Positions 52,538-63,727 of a stretch of DNA of 64,000 nt are shown piece by piece. Positions within the stretch are counted from its first letter, which is position 1; each line of letters starts with the position of its first letter. The stretch spans positions 4,380,179 to 4,444,178 of the forward strand of contig CP126121.1 of assembly GCA_030123625.1 (NCBI GenBank), in the 5' to 3' direction. The position numbers and the translations under genes are program-made. The stretch comes from Nitrospira sp. GTDB lineage: Bacteria; Nitrospirota; Nitrospiria; Nitrospirales; Nitrospiraceae. The notes under the pieces are model-generated. The model was not told where the DNA came from, ran no database searches, and was given only the letters and a program-made list of their open reading frames with translations.

Positions 52538-53545
52538 TTACACAATCCCGTTTTTTAATAAATCATGCAAATGAATCACGCCACGAATCGTCCGACCGTC
52601 TTCCGTCACGACCAGCGTCGTGATCGCATATCGCTCCATCATTTCCACCGCCGATGCCGCCAATTCCTGCGGTCCGATCGTTTTGGGATTGTGGGAGGCC
52701 AATTCGCGTGCCGTCGTATTCACCAGATCCGTGCCCCGCTGGATGAAGCGTCGCAAGTCGCCGTCGGTGATGACGCCGATCAACACACCCTCATGATCGA
52801 CCACGGTCGTCATGCCGAGCTTTTTTGCGCTCATTTCGAGCATGGCCGCCATACCTCCGACGGTGGCTTGGACCATGGGGATTTCGGAATCGGCATGCAT
52901 GAGATCTTTCACTTTGACCAGCAACCGGCGTCCCAAGGTGCCGCCGGGATGGAACCGGGCAAAATCCTCTTCCTTGAAGTCACGCTTCTGCAAGAGGGCG
53001 ACCGCGAGCGCATCGCCTAATGCCAACGTGGCGGTCGTGCTGGCGGTCGGAGCCAGCCCCATCGGGCAGGCTTCTTCCTGGACCGACACATCGAGCGCGA
53101 CATCGGCATTTTTTGCCAGGGTTGAATTCATCCGTCCCGTGAACGCAATCACCGGAATGCCTAAACGTTTCACGTACGGAAGCAATTGAAGCAACTCCTG
53201 CGTCTCGCCGCTGTTGGAAATCGCGACCAGCGCATCCCGACGGGCCAACATGCCCAAATCTCCGTGCACGCCTTCGGCGGGATGCAGGAAGAACGACGAC
53301 GTACCGGTACTGGCGAGTGTCGCGGCGATTTTCTGGCCGATCAGGCCGGATTTGCCCATGCCAGACACGACGACCTTTCCCTTGCACTGAACAAGCAGAT
53401 GCACCGCCTTCGTAAACTTGGCATCCAGCCGGTCCACCAGCGATTGAACGGCTCGAGCTTCGATTTCGAGGACACGCCGGCCATCGGCAAGGCTTTCCTC
53501 CATTCTTACGGCCTTGGACTCTCGACCAGTCGGCTTCACGGTCAT
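52538..53545 (-). CDS. kdsD: Arabinose-5-phosphate isomerase (KpsF/GutQ family)
   Basis: A 335-residue enzyme making D-arabinose-5-phosphate from ribulose-5-phosphate for Kdo. The SIS domain has VVSGMGKSGLIGQKIAATLA, FFLHPAEGVHGDLGMLARRD and ISNSGETQELLQLLPYVKR, then CPMGLAPTASTTATLALGDA. Two CBS domains end the chain (IPMVQATVGGMAAMLEMSAK, ITDGDLRRFIQRGT). The start was set at MTVKPTGRESKAV; the frame is also open for 25 codons upstream, overlapping kdsA. It lies just downstream of kdsA, which uses its product. Confidence 0.93.
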   Translation of the reverse strand: MTVKPTGRESKAVRMEESLADGRRVLEIEARAVQSLVDRLDAKFTKAVHLLVQCKGKVVVSGMGKSGLIGQKIAATLASTGTSSFFLHPAEGVHGDLGMLARRDALVAISNSGETQELLQLLPYVKRLGIPVIAFTGRMNSTLAKNADVALDVSVQEEACPMGLAPTASTTATLALGDALAVALLQKRDFKEEDFARFHPGGTLGRRLLVKVKDLMHADSEIPMVQATVGGMAAMLEMSAKKLGMTTVVDHEGVLIGVITDGDLRRFIQRGTDLVNTTARELASHNPKTIGPQELAASAVEMMERYAITTLVVTEDGRTIRGVIHLHDLLKNGIV

Positions 53546-53592
53546 GGGGTTGCTGCGTCTTGTTTTAGTCCTCGGAACCGGACTGACTCGCG

Positions 53593-54420
53593 TCACCCTC
53601 TTGGTTTGGCTGCGTCGCATATACGCATGACCCGTTCCAGCAAGGACTTCAATTGGTGCAACGGAACCATATTCGGTCCATCAGACAGCGCCTCGTCAGG
53701 ATTCGGATGGACCTCCATGAAAAATCCATCGACTCCTGCTCCGGCGGCGGCGCACGCCAATGGCTCGACAAATTCCCGCTGGCCGCTGGATTTCGTCCCT
53801 CCACCGCCAGGCAACTGAACGCTGTGCGTCGCATCGAAGACGACAGGATACCCGAAGCTCCTCATAATAGGGAAGGACCGCATATCCACGACAAGATTGT
53901 TATAGCCAAATGAAGATCCCCGCTCGGTGAGCAGAAGGCGGCGGCTGCCACATTCTTCGACTTTCTTCACCGCGTTGCCCATTTCTATCGGCGAGAGGAA
54001 CTGCCCCTTCTTCACATTCACAACTTTTCCGGTTTGTGCGGCGGCAATCAGGAGATCCGTCTGCCGACAGAGAAAGGCGGGAATCTGGAGGACATCTACC
54101 ACCTTCCCCGCTTCCGTCGCCTGCGTTTCCGTATGCACGTCGGTCAAGACAGGCAGCGCAAAGTGGTCCTTCACCTTTTTCAGGATCGCCAGACCATCTA
54201 TAATCCCGGGACCACGAAACGACTTGATGGAGGTACGGTTCGCTTTGTCGAATGATGACTTGAAGATGTAGGGGATACCCAGCGCCTTCGTCATCTCGGC
54301 GACCCGCCCTGCTGTGTCCATCACCAGTTGCTCGCTCTCGATGACACAGGGTCCGGCAATTAAAAACGGGCGCTGCCCTTGGCCGACTTTGAACGTTCCA
54401 ATATCGACGAGATGAACCAT
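53593..54420 (-). CDS. kdsA: 3-deoxy-D-manno-octulosonate-8-phosphate synthase
   Basis: A 275-residue enzyme condensing PEP with arabinose-5-phosphate. The chain has FLIAGPCVIESEQLVMDTAG, IFKSSFDKANRTSIKSFRGP, PVLTDVHTETQATEAGKVVD, QIPAFLCRQTDLLIAAAQTG with a Cys that fits the metal-dependent class, KKGQFLSPIEMGN, LLTERGSSFGYNNLVVDMRS and VVFDATHSVQLPGG. The length is normal. It is followed by kdsD 47 bases later. Confidence 0.97.
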   Translation of the reverse strand: MVHLVDIGTFKVGQGQRPFLIAGPCVIESEQLVMDTAGRVAEMTKALGIPYIFKSSFDKANRTSIKSFRGPGIIDGLAILKKVKDHFALPVLTDVHTETQATEAGKVVDVLQIPAFLCRQTDLLIAAAQTGKVVNVKKGQFLSPIEMGNAVKKVEECGSRRLLLTERGSSFGYNNLVVDMRSFPIMRSFGYPVVFDATHSVQLPGGGGTKSSGQREFVEPLACAAAGAGVDGFFMEVHPNPDEALSDGPNMVPLHQLKSLLERVMRICDAAKPRG

Positions 54421-54566
54421 GGCTGCTCAGACAAGGTTGAGGTTAGAGGTTTGAGGTTCACGTAGCAAAATAGAGCACAGCATATGTCCGAACTTAACTT
54501 TTGCCTGGAGTTCAGCCTGCATCTTTTCAGTGACCTTAACCTTGGCCTATACCTCGACCTTCATCT

Positions 54567-56168
54567 TCAGTGTCCCAGCTTCTTGCGCAACGCCGCCCCG
54601 ATGAACCCACTAAAAAGCGGATGCGGCCGGTGCGGACGGGAACTGTATTCAGGATGGAATTGAGTCCCCAAGAACCAGGGATGATCCTTCAGTTCGATGA
54701 TTTCGACCAGCCGGCCGTCGGGAGAGACTCCGCTTAGGATCAGTCCCTTTGCAGTCAGTCGCTCACGATACGCGTTGTTGAATTCATAACGATGGCGATG
54801 GCGTTCACGGACCTCGCTTACGCCGTACATCTTCTGCGCAAGCGTCCCCTCCTCCAACTTGCAGAGGTACGATCCGAGTCGCATGGTCCCACCTTTGTCA
54901 CTCACGCCATGCTGATCGGGCATGAGATGGATGATGGGATGGGGCGACCGCTCGTCAAACTCGGCGCTGTTGGCACCGGCCAATCCGGCTACATTACGAG
55001 CAAATTCGACCGCGGCACATTGCATGCCTAAACACAGACCGAGAAATGGGATCTGACGTTCCCGCGCGTACCGAATGGTCGTCACTTTTCCCTCAATCCC
55101 TCTTGTCCCGAATCCGCCGGGGATTAAGATGCCGTCAGCCTCTCGCAGGATTCGCTCCGTTCCGTGCCGTTCGATGTCTTCGGACTCGATCCAATTGATG
55201 TGGACCTTGGTTTCATGATCGATCCCACCGTGAACCAACGCTTCTCCCAAGCTCTTGTAGCATTCTTTCAGTCCCACATATTTGCCCACCAACGCGACGG
55301 AAATCTCATGCTTCGGACGCTTGATCTTCTGCACCATCGCATCCCACTCGCGAAGATTGGGCTGGCCGGTCTCCACATGAAGCTGACGAACGATCAATTC
55401 GTCCAGCCCCTCTTTTCGGAAAACGATCGGCACCTCGTAGATCGTCTCGACGTCTTTGGCCGTGATGACGGCATCTTTGTCCACATTGCAGAACATCGCA
55501 ATCTTGCCTTTAAGTTCCGGCGGAATATAACGGTCGGTTCGGCACAACAGAATGTTGGGTTGGATGCCGATTTCTCGAAGTTTGTTCACCGAATGTTGCG
55601 TCGGCTTGGTTTTTAGTTCACCTGCCGTGCCGATGTAGGGCACCAACGTCAGGTGGACGTACAAGACATTGTCACGCCCGACGTCGTACGGCATCTGCCG
55701 GATGGCTTCGAGAAACGGCAAGCTTTCAATGTCGCCGACCGTTCCGCCGATCTCCACGATCGTGACATCGATTCCTTTGGAAATCCGCATGATCGCCTGC
55801 TTGATCTCATCCGTCACATGAGGCACGACCTGGACCGTTCCACCAAGATAATCTCCACGCCGCTCTTTGGTGATGACCGAATGATAGATTCGACCGGTCG
55901 TATAATTGCTCTCCTTGGTCAGCGATAGGGTCGTGAATCGCTCGTAGTGCCCGAGGTCGAGATCCGTCTCAGCGCCGTCGTCCGTGACAAAGACCTCTCC
56001 GTGTTGATAGGGGTTCATCGTGCCGGGGTCGACGTTGATGTACGGATCCAGCTTGAGAAACGTGATCTTCAACCCCCGGCTTTCCAGCAGGTTTCCAATG
56101 GACGCCGAGGCCAGTCCTTTTCCGAGCGAGGAGACCACTCCACCGGTCACGAAGATGAACTTGTTCAT
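54567..56168 (-). CDS. pyrG: CTP synthase
   Basis: A 533-residue enzyme aminating UTP to CTP. The synthetase domain starts [20 protein letters not shown] and has [36 protein letters not shown] and [20 protein letters not shown]. The C-terminal glutaminase has [17 protein letters not shown] with the Cys nucleophile and [15 protein letters not shown] with His and Glu. The start is fixed by the family; the open frame upstream belongs to the dispersed repeat copy B. The kdsB/kdsA neighbours use CTP for CMP-Kdo. Confidence 0.97.
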   Translation of the reverse strand: MNKFIFVTGGVVSSLGKGLASASIGNLLESRGLKITFLKLDPYINVDPGTMNPYQHGEVFVTDDGAETDLDLGHYERFTTLSLTKESNYTTGRIYHSVITKERRGDYLGGTVQVVPHVTDEIKQAIMRISKGIDVTIVEIGGTVGDIESLPFLEAIRQMPYDVGRDNVLYVHLTLVPYIGTAGELKTKPTQHSVNKLREIGIQPNILLCRTDRYIPPELKGKIAMFCNVDKDAVITAKDVETIYEVPIVFRKEGLDELIVRQLHVETGQPNLREWDAMVQKIKRPKHEISVALVGKYVGLKECYKSLGEALVHGGIDHETKVHINWIESEDIERHGTERILREADGILIPGGFGTRGIEGKVTTIRYARERQIPFLGLCLGMQCAAVEFARNVAGLAGANSAEFDERSPHPIIHLMPDQHGVSDKGGTMRLGSYLCKLEEGTLAQKMYGVSEVRERHRHRYEFNNAYRERLTAKGLILSGVSPDGRLVEIIELKDHPWFLGTQFHPEYSSRPHRPHPLFSGFIGAALRKKLGH

Positions 56169-56204
56169 AACTGCCCTTTCTCGTGGATGTCGGACCGCTC
56201 TAAC

Positions 56205-56497
56205 AGGATGCTGAAAAAGTCCGCCAGCGGCGTTCTCGCGGGACACAGCCGCCTCACCATCTCGGCGGCGTTCACAGGCGTGCCGTGCCTTATTCGGCAC
56301 GGCGTGAACCTCAAAGGCTCAACGTACCGCCGGGCAAGAGCTGCACGCGCAGCTCGGGGCGGGCGGGTGAGAAAAGGTTACGCCTCGCCAAGACACCGGG
56401 CGCTCACCGACTCGCGCCCGTCCGCAAACGTGACGCTCCTTCTCCGTCGCGTCGCGGACCTGCTGCGGCCTTGCTGGACAGCCTTTTTGAGCATCCT
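56205..56497. repeat. Dispersed intergenic repeat, copy B, with terminal inverted repeats
   Basis: This roughly 290-base unit lies between pyrG and kdsB. Its ends AGGATGCTGAAAAAG (56205-56219) and CTTTTTGAGCATCCT (56483-56497) are inverted repeats with one mismatch. Its first 60 bases match copy A (21731). A second internal module (CTCACCG...CGCAAACGTG, about 56403-56470) resembles the later part of copy A. A GTGCCG/CGGCAC stem is at about 56280-56302. It encodes nothing recognisable. It looks like a MITE or REP-type element. Confidence 0.7.
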
Positions 56498-56562
56498 GAG
56501 TTTATTTAGCGTAACACCGTCAACCCAGGTTTTTCCGCAGCGCCCCGATTTGGATATGAATC

Positions 56563-57363
56563 TCATGGCTTGAAAAATACTCCGCTGTTCTGCAACTCGC
56601 GCCTGACCGCCTCAAACTGCTGCAGTCGCTCCGCGACATCGGGCACATCTTCCGGCCGATCGACCCGCAGGGAGGCATGTTTGGTTTCCCACACGCGAAT
56701 ACGAATTCCGTGTTCCAATGCGCGCAGCTGTTCGAGCTTTTCAGCCTCTTCCAAGCGACTTGTCGGCAGAGCCGCGAATCGAAGCAACGTTTCCTTCGTA
56801 TAGATGTACAACCCCAGATGGAGATAGTGAAGCCCTCCGACCACCTTCATCCCCGGATCATCACGGATGAATGGGATCGGAGCTCGTGAAAAATACAGGG
56901 CATTGCCTCGGGCGTCGGTCACCACCTTGACCACCGCTGAATTAAGAAGGTCTTCCGTCGGGTCCATCACGCGTTTGAGCGTCCCCATGCCGGCTCCGCT
57001 TTCGAGAAACGGCTCAATCAGGTCGGTCAATAATTCAGGATTCAATGGAATTTCGTCGCCCTGCAAGTCTAAAAAATATTCTCCGGCAAACATACGGGCC
57101 ACGGCGGCAACCCGATCCGTCCCGGTCCGGTAATCTCCTGTCACCATGATCACGCGCCCGCCGAACCGCTCGACGGCTTGTTTGATACGCTCGTCGTCGG
57201 TTGCGACCAAGGCATCGGAAACAGCACGGCACGCCACCGCTCGCTCATACACATGTTGAATCATCGGCTTGCCGTTCAGCTCGACGAGCGGTTTACCCGG
57301 GAACCGTGACGAGCCATATCTGGCTGGAATTACAACGGTGACCGACTGTGAGGCTTTAGGCAT
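56563..57363 (-). CDS. kdsB: 3-deoxy-manno-octulosonate cytidylyltransferase
   Basis: A 266-residue enzyme making CMP-Kdo from CTP and Kdo. SVTVVIPARYGSSRFPGKPL is the nucleotide-binding start, and LVATDDERIKQAVERFGGRV, MVTGDYRTGTDRVAAVARMF, LDLQGDEIPLNPELLTDLIE, HLGLYIYTKETLLRFAALPT and LEEAEKLEQLRALEHGIRIR follow. The start (MPKASQSVTV) was set by the family; the frame is open upstream inside the kinase gene. It overlaps the heptose kinase gene by 8 bases. Confidence 0.95.
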   Translation of the reverse strand: MPKASQSVTVVIPARYGSSRFPGKPLVELNGKPMIQHVYERAVACRAVSDALVATDDERIKQAVERFGGRVIMVTGDYRTGTDRVAAVARMFAGEYFLDLQGDEIPLNPELLTDLIEPFLESGAGMGTLKRVMDPTEDLLNSAVVKVVTDARGNALYFSRAPIPFIRDDPGMKVVGGLHYLHLGLYIYTKETLLRFAALPTSRLEEAEKLEQLRALEHGIRIRVWETKHASLRVDRPEDVPDVAERLQQFEAVRRELQNSGVFFKP

Positions 57364-58420
57364 CTCCAAACGCCTCGGACAACTGTTTGGGCGAGACCGT
57401 CGCGGTGCCGACCATTCCCACCACGATCCCGGCTGCGTAGTTCGCCATGATCGCTCCGGTCTTGATGCTTGCTCCGGCCGACAGGGCCAACGCCAGGGTT
57501 CCGATGACCGTATCTCCCGCGCCTGTGACGTCGTAAACCTGCCGAGCTTTCGTGGGCAAATGCCATGAGGCGCCGTCACCTTCGTATAAGCTCATGCCTT
57601 TTTCACCGCGCGTAACCAAGACGGACCGGCATCCAAGGCGCTGCCGAATCATCGCTCCGGCTTCATCGATCGTCTGATCATCGTCGCCATGTAAACCGGA
57701 AGCTTGAGCCGCCTCGAGATGATTCGGTGTGAGGACGGTGACGCCCTTGTAGTAGCTGAAATGTTCAACCTTGGGATCGACGATGATCGGAACCTTTTTC
57801 GAGGCGGCGAGTCGTGTCATTTCGGACATGAGCGCCGGCGACACGACTCCCTTGGCATAGTCCGAGACCACGATGCAGGACAACTCCTCGATCCGAGACT
57901 CCACATACCGGAGAATCTTTTGCCGCAGGGCAGTTTTGAGTTCGCTTCGTCCCTCGATGTCATACCGCACGATCTGCTGATTATGCGCGATGACCCGACT
58001 TTTTCTGGTCGTCGGGCGATCATGATCGATCACCACGCCTCCGCGGCTTGATCGTGTGTTGCCGAGCTCTTTCATCAGCAGGCGGCCGCTCTCATCCGAT
58101 CCGATCACACCGCACAGATCGGCCTTTCCTCCCAGGGCTAAGATATTGTTGAACACGTTGGCCGCCCCACCAAGTCGAAGCGATTCCGACTCGACATGGA
58201 CGACCGGAACCGGCGCTTCCGGAGAGATTCGACTGACTCGCCCCATCACATAATGATCGAGGATGAGGTCGCCGACAACGAGGACCGATGCCTGAGGAAA
58301 TCGTTGAAGATACTGCCGGAGTGCTTTCAGCGACGGAACGTCACTCTTCCCATTTGAATCCTCTCTCGGAAGAGCGCGACCGCTTGTCTTTACTGAATCG
58401 CCTTGCCGAATCGTTCCCAC
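57356..58420 (-). CDS. hldE1: D-glycero-beta-D-manno-heptose-7-phosphate kinase
   Basis: A 354-residue PfkB-type sugar kinase for LPS heptose activation (RfaE domain 1). VLVVGDLILDHYVMGRVSRI, SPEAPVPVVHVESESLRLGG, AANVFNNILALGGKADLCGV, IVVSDYAKGVVSPALMSEMT, TVLTPNHLEAAQASGL and YDVTGAGDTVIGTLALALSA with the catalytic Asp are all present. There is no C-terminal nucleotidyltransferase domain, so the second step must be elsewhere. The start is uncertain: GTG at 58420 has GGAG 8 bases upstream and lies inside the 3' end of lepB; the frame is also open to 58462. Confidence 0.9.
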   Translation of the reverse strand: MGTIRQGDSVKTSGRALPREDSNGKSDVPSLKALRQYLQRFPQASVLVVGDLILDHYVMGRVSRISPEAPVPVVHVESESLRLGGAANVFNNILALGGKADLCGVIGSDESGRLLMKELGNTRSSRGGVVIDHDRPTTRKSRVIAHNQQIVRYDIEGRSELKTALRQKILRYVESRIEELSCIVVSDYAKGVVSPALMSEMTRLAASKKVPIIVDPKVEHFSYYKGVTVLTPNHLEAAQASGLHGDDDQTIDEAGAMIRQRLGCRSVLVTRGEKGMSLYEGDGASWHLPTKARQVYDVTGAGDTVIGTLALALSAGASIKTGAIMANYAAGIVVGMVGTATVSPKQLSEAFGDA

Positions 58421-59156
58421 CTGACCCACTCCGTCCAATTCCCCTGCCCATTCCAGGACCAATAGATACGAAACGCCTTGCCGCGGATCTTTTCTTCGCG
58501 CACGTATCCCCAGAACCGACTGTCCAGGCTTTGGTCGCGATTGTCGCCCATGACGAAGTAAGATCCCTCCGGCACGGTCACCGGTCCGAAATTATCGCGA
58601 GGGTTGACCGTGCCGTCGATGACGCCGGGATCGATTCGTTGTGTAAAAGCTTTGTCGTCAAGCGGCTGGCCGTTCACGAGCACCACTTTATTCCGAAGCT
58701 GTACGGTATCTCCCGGCAGCCCGACAATGCGCTTGATGAAATCTTTCTCTTCATCCTCGGGAAACCGAAAGACGATGATGTCGCCCCGCTGCGGCTTGCC
58801 GAAGGCCACCACCGTCTTGGACGTGTAGCAATTGACCGGGGGAAACGCCCATTGCATCTGGCAATCCGTCGGCCACTGAAGACCGTAGGAAAGCTTACTG
58901 ACTAAAATGTGATCGCCGATCAGCAAGGTGGGAATCATCGACCCGGATGGAATCTTAAAGGCCTGCACGACGAACACGCGAATGGCGAATGCGAGGAGCA
59001 TCGCCACGATGATCGCTTCCGCATATTCCCGGACGATGGACTTTCGTCCAGATTGGTCCGTGTTATCCACAAGTTTGGCTCCCGGAAGCGATGCCTGCTC
59101 TCCTCTTCGCGGAGAACCGGCCAGCTTATCCACATTTCTTTGATTCGGATCGAGGC

Positions 59157-59160
<4 letters not shown>
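58390..59160 (-). CDS. lepB: Signal peptidase I
   Basis: A 256-residue membrane peptidase. The start is [20 protein letters not shown] with an N-terminal soluble part, one membrane span ([20 protein letters not shown]), then [20 protein letters not shown] with the catalytic Ser and [20 protein letters not shown] with the catalytic Lys, [19 protein letters not shown], and [20 protein letters not shown]. It overlaps lepA by ATGA. It removes signal peptides in the periplasm. Confidence 0.97.
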
Positions 59161-60956
<1,796 letters not shown>

Positions 60957-61044
60957 AAGCTAGCTCATTCGTGAAAATCGATTCATTATAGTAACTGCCT
61001 CCCAGGTTGTCAAAGAGATGGCCTCCGCTTATAATCACGCGCCG

Positions 61045-61146
61045 CTCCGAAACCGATGCTGGGTCATTAGTCAATGGTCATCAGTCAATAGGTTAGAAAT
61101 TCAAACCAGCATGCATCATCAACCATTGACCATTGCCCATTGACCG
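61045..61146. repeat. Short TCAATGGTCAT/ATTGACCATTG intergenic repeats
   Basis: The DNA between lepA and bioA contains GTCATTAGTCAATGGTCATCAGTCAATAG-like repeats on one side and ACCATTGACCATTGCCCATTGAC on the other, in inverted orientation. They can pair as an imperfect hairpin. Such low-complexity repeats are seen in several bacterial genomes and have no known role. This short stretch would also hold the promoters of lepA and bioA. Confidence 0.45.
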
Positions 61147-61167
61147 ACGGTTCCACGATTCAGAGCT

Positions 61168-62607
61168 ATGGCTCGCCAACCTTCCACCAAGCAACTCAGG
61201 GACTGGGACCGTCGCTACCTCTGGCATCCGTTTACCCAAATGCAGGAATGGGAACAGGAAGACCCTCTCATCATCGAGCGTGGGAAGGGTTCTTACTTGA
61301 TTGATACAGAAGGCAATAAATATTTCGACGGCACGTCGTCCATCTGGGTCAATCTCCACGGACATCGACATCCGGTCTTGGACCGTGCACTCAACAAGCA
61401 ACTCGACAAGATTGCCCACTCCACGTTCCTTGGCCTCTCGAATCCGCCAGCCATTGAACTGGCGCGCGAGTTAATCCGAATTGCGCCGAAGGGACTCACA
61501 CGCGTCTTCTATTCGGACAATGGTTCTACAGCAGTCGAGATCGCGCTGAAGATGGCCATCCAATATTGGCAGCAGCGACGGCCTGAGGTCGGACCTAAGC
61601 ACACCTTCCTTCACCTCAAGCTGGCCTATCATGGAGATACGATCGGCGCGGTGAGCGTCGGCAACATCGACTTGTTCCATTCGAGGTTCAAGCCGTTGCT
61701 GTTTTCGACTTTGGAAGCGGAACCGCCCTATTGCTACCGCTGCCCGTTCACCCTGACCTACCCCTCTTGTCGAATGGCTTGTATCGATCCGATTGAACAA
61801 ATTTTAAAAAGCCGTCATCGAGAGTTGGCCGGGTTCATTATTGAGCCCCTGATGCAAGCAGCTGCCGGCATGATTCCCCAGCCGGCTGGGTACCTGAAAC
61901 GAATTCGTGAGCTCTGCACCAAGTACGGCGTCCTACTGATTGCAGATGAAGTGGCGACGGGATTCGGACGAACGGGCCGCATGTTCGCCTGCGAACACGA
62001 AGGAGTGACGCCGGATCTGATGGCGATCAGCAAAGGGCTCACCGGTGGCTATATGCCTCTGGCAGTCACATTGACAACGGATGAGATCTACAGAGGTTTT
62101 CTGGGGACCTACAACGAGTTCAAAACCTTTTTTCATGGACACAGTTTTACCGGCAATCCCTTGGGCTGTTCCGTCGCGCTCGCCAATCTCCAAGTCTTTC
62201 GTCAGGAGAAGACCCTGTCCCGCCTCTTCTCAAAGATCAAGCTGCTGACTCGATGGCTCAGCCCCATGGCCGAAATGCCCAATGTCGGCGACATCCGACA
62301 GTGCGGGTTCATGGTGGGAATCGAATTGGTCAAGGACAAGCGGACGAAGAAGCCCTATGCGCTCGAAGAACGAGTCGGCCACAAGGTAGCCATGGAGGCG
62401 CGCCGTCGCGGACTCTTGCTGCGGCCGATCGGCAGCGTGATGATCCTGATGCCACCCCTCAGCACATCACTCCCTGAGCTCAGACGCATGGTCAAAATTC
62501 TGCAAGCCTCCATCGAAACCGTGACTCAACTCCCCGCATCCAATCCCATTCAAGTCCATCCACCGGTCGGTCTATTGGGCAATAAACATAAAGATTTGCA
62601 CGAGTAG
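61168..62607 (+). CDS. bioA: Adenosylmethionine-8-amino-7-oxononanoate aminotransferase
   Basis: A 479-residue PLP enzyme of biotin synthesis. The start has RDWDRRYLWHPFTQMQEWEQ and IWVNLHGHRHPVLDRALNKQ. SDNGSTAVEIALKMAIQYWQ, KLAYHGDTIGAVSVGNIDLF, LLIADEVATGFGRTGRMFAC and MAISKGLTGGYMPLAVTLTT with the PLP lysine follow, then GHSFTGNPLGCSVALANLQV. The C-terminal 30 residues (PASNPIQVHPPVGLLGNKHK) exceed the usual family end. No other bio gene is in the window. It is divergent from lepA. Confidence 0.96.
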   Translation: MARQPSTKQLRDWDRRYLWHPFTQMQEWEQEDPLIIERGKGSYLIDTEGNKYFDGTSSIWVNLHGHRHPVLDRALNKQLDKIAHSTFLGLSNPPAIELARELIRIAPKGLTRVFYSDNGSTAVEIALKMAIQYWQQRRPEVGPKHTFLHLKLAYHGDTIGAVSVGNIDLFHSRFKPLLFSTLEAEPPYCYRCPFTLTYPSCRMACIDPIEQILKSRHRELAGFIIEPLMQAAAGMIPQPAGYLKRIRELCTKYGVLLIADEVATGFGRTGRMFACEHEGVTPDLMAISKGLTGGYMPLAVTLTTDEIYRGFLGTYNEFKTFFHGHSFTGNPLGCSVALANLQVFRQEKTLSRLFSKIKLLTRWLSPMAEMPNVGDIRQCGFMVGIELVKDKRTKKPYALEERVGHKVAMEARRRGLLLRPIGSVMILMPPLSTSLPELRRMVKILQASIETVTQLPASNPIQVHPPVGLLGNKHKDLHE

Positions 62608-62645
62608 CTGCCGATGAGAATTGGCTTCGCCGAACCTGTTAATTC

Positions 62646-62674
62646 TTGACAAACTTCAGAACCCTCACTACCCT
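62646..62674 (+). promoter_or_regulatory. Sigma-70-like promoter candidate for the Cas6-like gene
   Basis: TTGACA at 62646-62651 and TACCCT at 62669-62674 are 17 bases apart. They lie 46 bases before the chosen ATG at 62720. The -10 is imperfect, but the spacing and -35 are ideal. Confidence 0.45.
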
Positions 62675-62719
62675 CTGCCCTCGTTGTCCGAGTCCCTAGG
62701 TGGTCTTCCGGGGGCAATC

Positions 62720-63688
62720 ATGCTGCATTCGTTCTCCCTCGCGCGCTTGCGTTTTGTGCTGGAGGCCGAAGATCGGCTGGCTCTCCATCCACGCAATCCC
62801 GGCAACACGCTCCGCGGCGCCTTCGGTTCCACATTCAAGAGACTCGTCTGTCCGACCTCCCATGAGTGTCGCGAGACATGCCGGATGAAAACCACCTGTC
62901 CGTATGGGCAGATCTTCGAGCCAAGTCCTCCACCAGGCAGCGACCGGCTGAGCCGGAATCAAGACATTCCCCGCCCCTTTGCCTTGCGGCCTCCGAACGG
63001 CATCGAGACAATCACCCGACCAGGAGACTCCTTCTCTTTCGACCTAATCCTCATCGGCAAGGCACTCGACTACTTTCCCTATTTTTTGGTCACGTTCCGG
63101 GAGTTGGGCGACCAAGGCATCGGTCTTGGTCGAGGCCGCTATCGAATTACACGGGTGTCGCTGCTCAACGAAGACGGGAACGAGGTCGGCGAAGTGTATT
63201 CGGGCCACGACAACATCGTCCGACCCTCCCCTTTCCGTATCACCTACAAGGACTGCTGTCGCCTTGCTACCGAGCGATCTCTAACGCAATCCCGGCACGT
63301 GACGATCCGCTTTCTCACTCCGACGCTTCTGAAATCTGACGACAAGCTCGTCGAGCGACCTGAGTTTCACCACCTCATCAAGCGCCTGCGAGACCGCATC
63401 AACGCCCTCGCACATTTCTACTGCGACGATACACTCGATGTAAACTTCAAAGCTTTCGGCGAACGAGCCGAAGCCGTCCGAACCGTGACCTGCAAGGTCC
63501 GTTGGGAAGACCGCGACCGCCGATCATGGAAAACCGGCCTCACCCACGACATGGGCGGCTTCGTCGGCGAAGTGACGTATGTAGGAGACCTAGAAGAGTT
63601 CCTACCGCTGCTGATCCTGGGGCAGTACACGCATGTGGGGAAGTATGCGGTGTGGGGCAATGGGCGGTATGAAGTGGTGGTCCTATAA
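62720..63688 (+). CDS. Orphan Cas6-type RAMP endoribonuclease-like protein
   Basis: A 322-residue protein of the Cas6 (PF10040-type) group. The start ATG begins MLHSFSLARLRFVLEAEDRL with the first RAMP strand. PRNPGNTLRGAFGSTFKRLV, then a four-Cys patch (CPTSHECRETCRMKTTCPYG) and LFEPSPPP-like FEPSPPPGSDRLSR. The C-terminal RAMP domain has VTIRFLTPTLLKSDDKLVER, DMGGFVGEVTYVGDLEEFLP and LILGQYTHVGKYAVWGNGRY with the Gly-rich loop. In CRISPR systems such proteins cut pre-crRNA. No cas gene or repeat array is in the window, so it may act on another RNA, or work in trans. A nucleotidyltransferase gene follows by 39 bases. Confidence 0.8.
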   Translation: MLHSFSLARLRFVLEAEDRLALHPRNPGNTLRGAFGSTFKRLVCPTSHECRETCRMKTTCPYGQIFEPSPPPGSDRLSRNQDIPRPFALRPPNGIETITRPGDSFSFDLILIGKALDYFPYFLVTFRELGDQGIGLGRGRYRITRVSLLNEDGNEVGEVYSGHDNIVRPSPFRITYKDCCRLATERSLTQSRHVTIRFLTPTLLKSDDKLVERPEFHHLIKRLRDRINALAHFYCDDTLDVNFKAFGERAEAVRTVTCKVRWEDRDRRSWKTGLTHDMGGFVGEVTYVGDLEEFLPLLILGQYTHVGKYAVWGNGRYEVVVL

Positions 63689-63727
63689 TGGCGTCGATTG
63701 TTTCTTGCCGAGGAAGAAAGATACACA

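Noticed and set aside
56169-56300. 44-residue N-terminal extension of PyrG
   Set aside because: It is the dispersed repeat copy B read as protein; CTP synthases start at [10 protein letters not shown].
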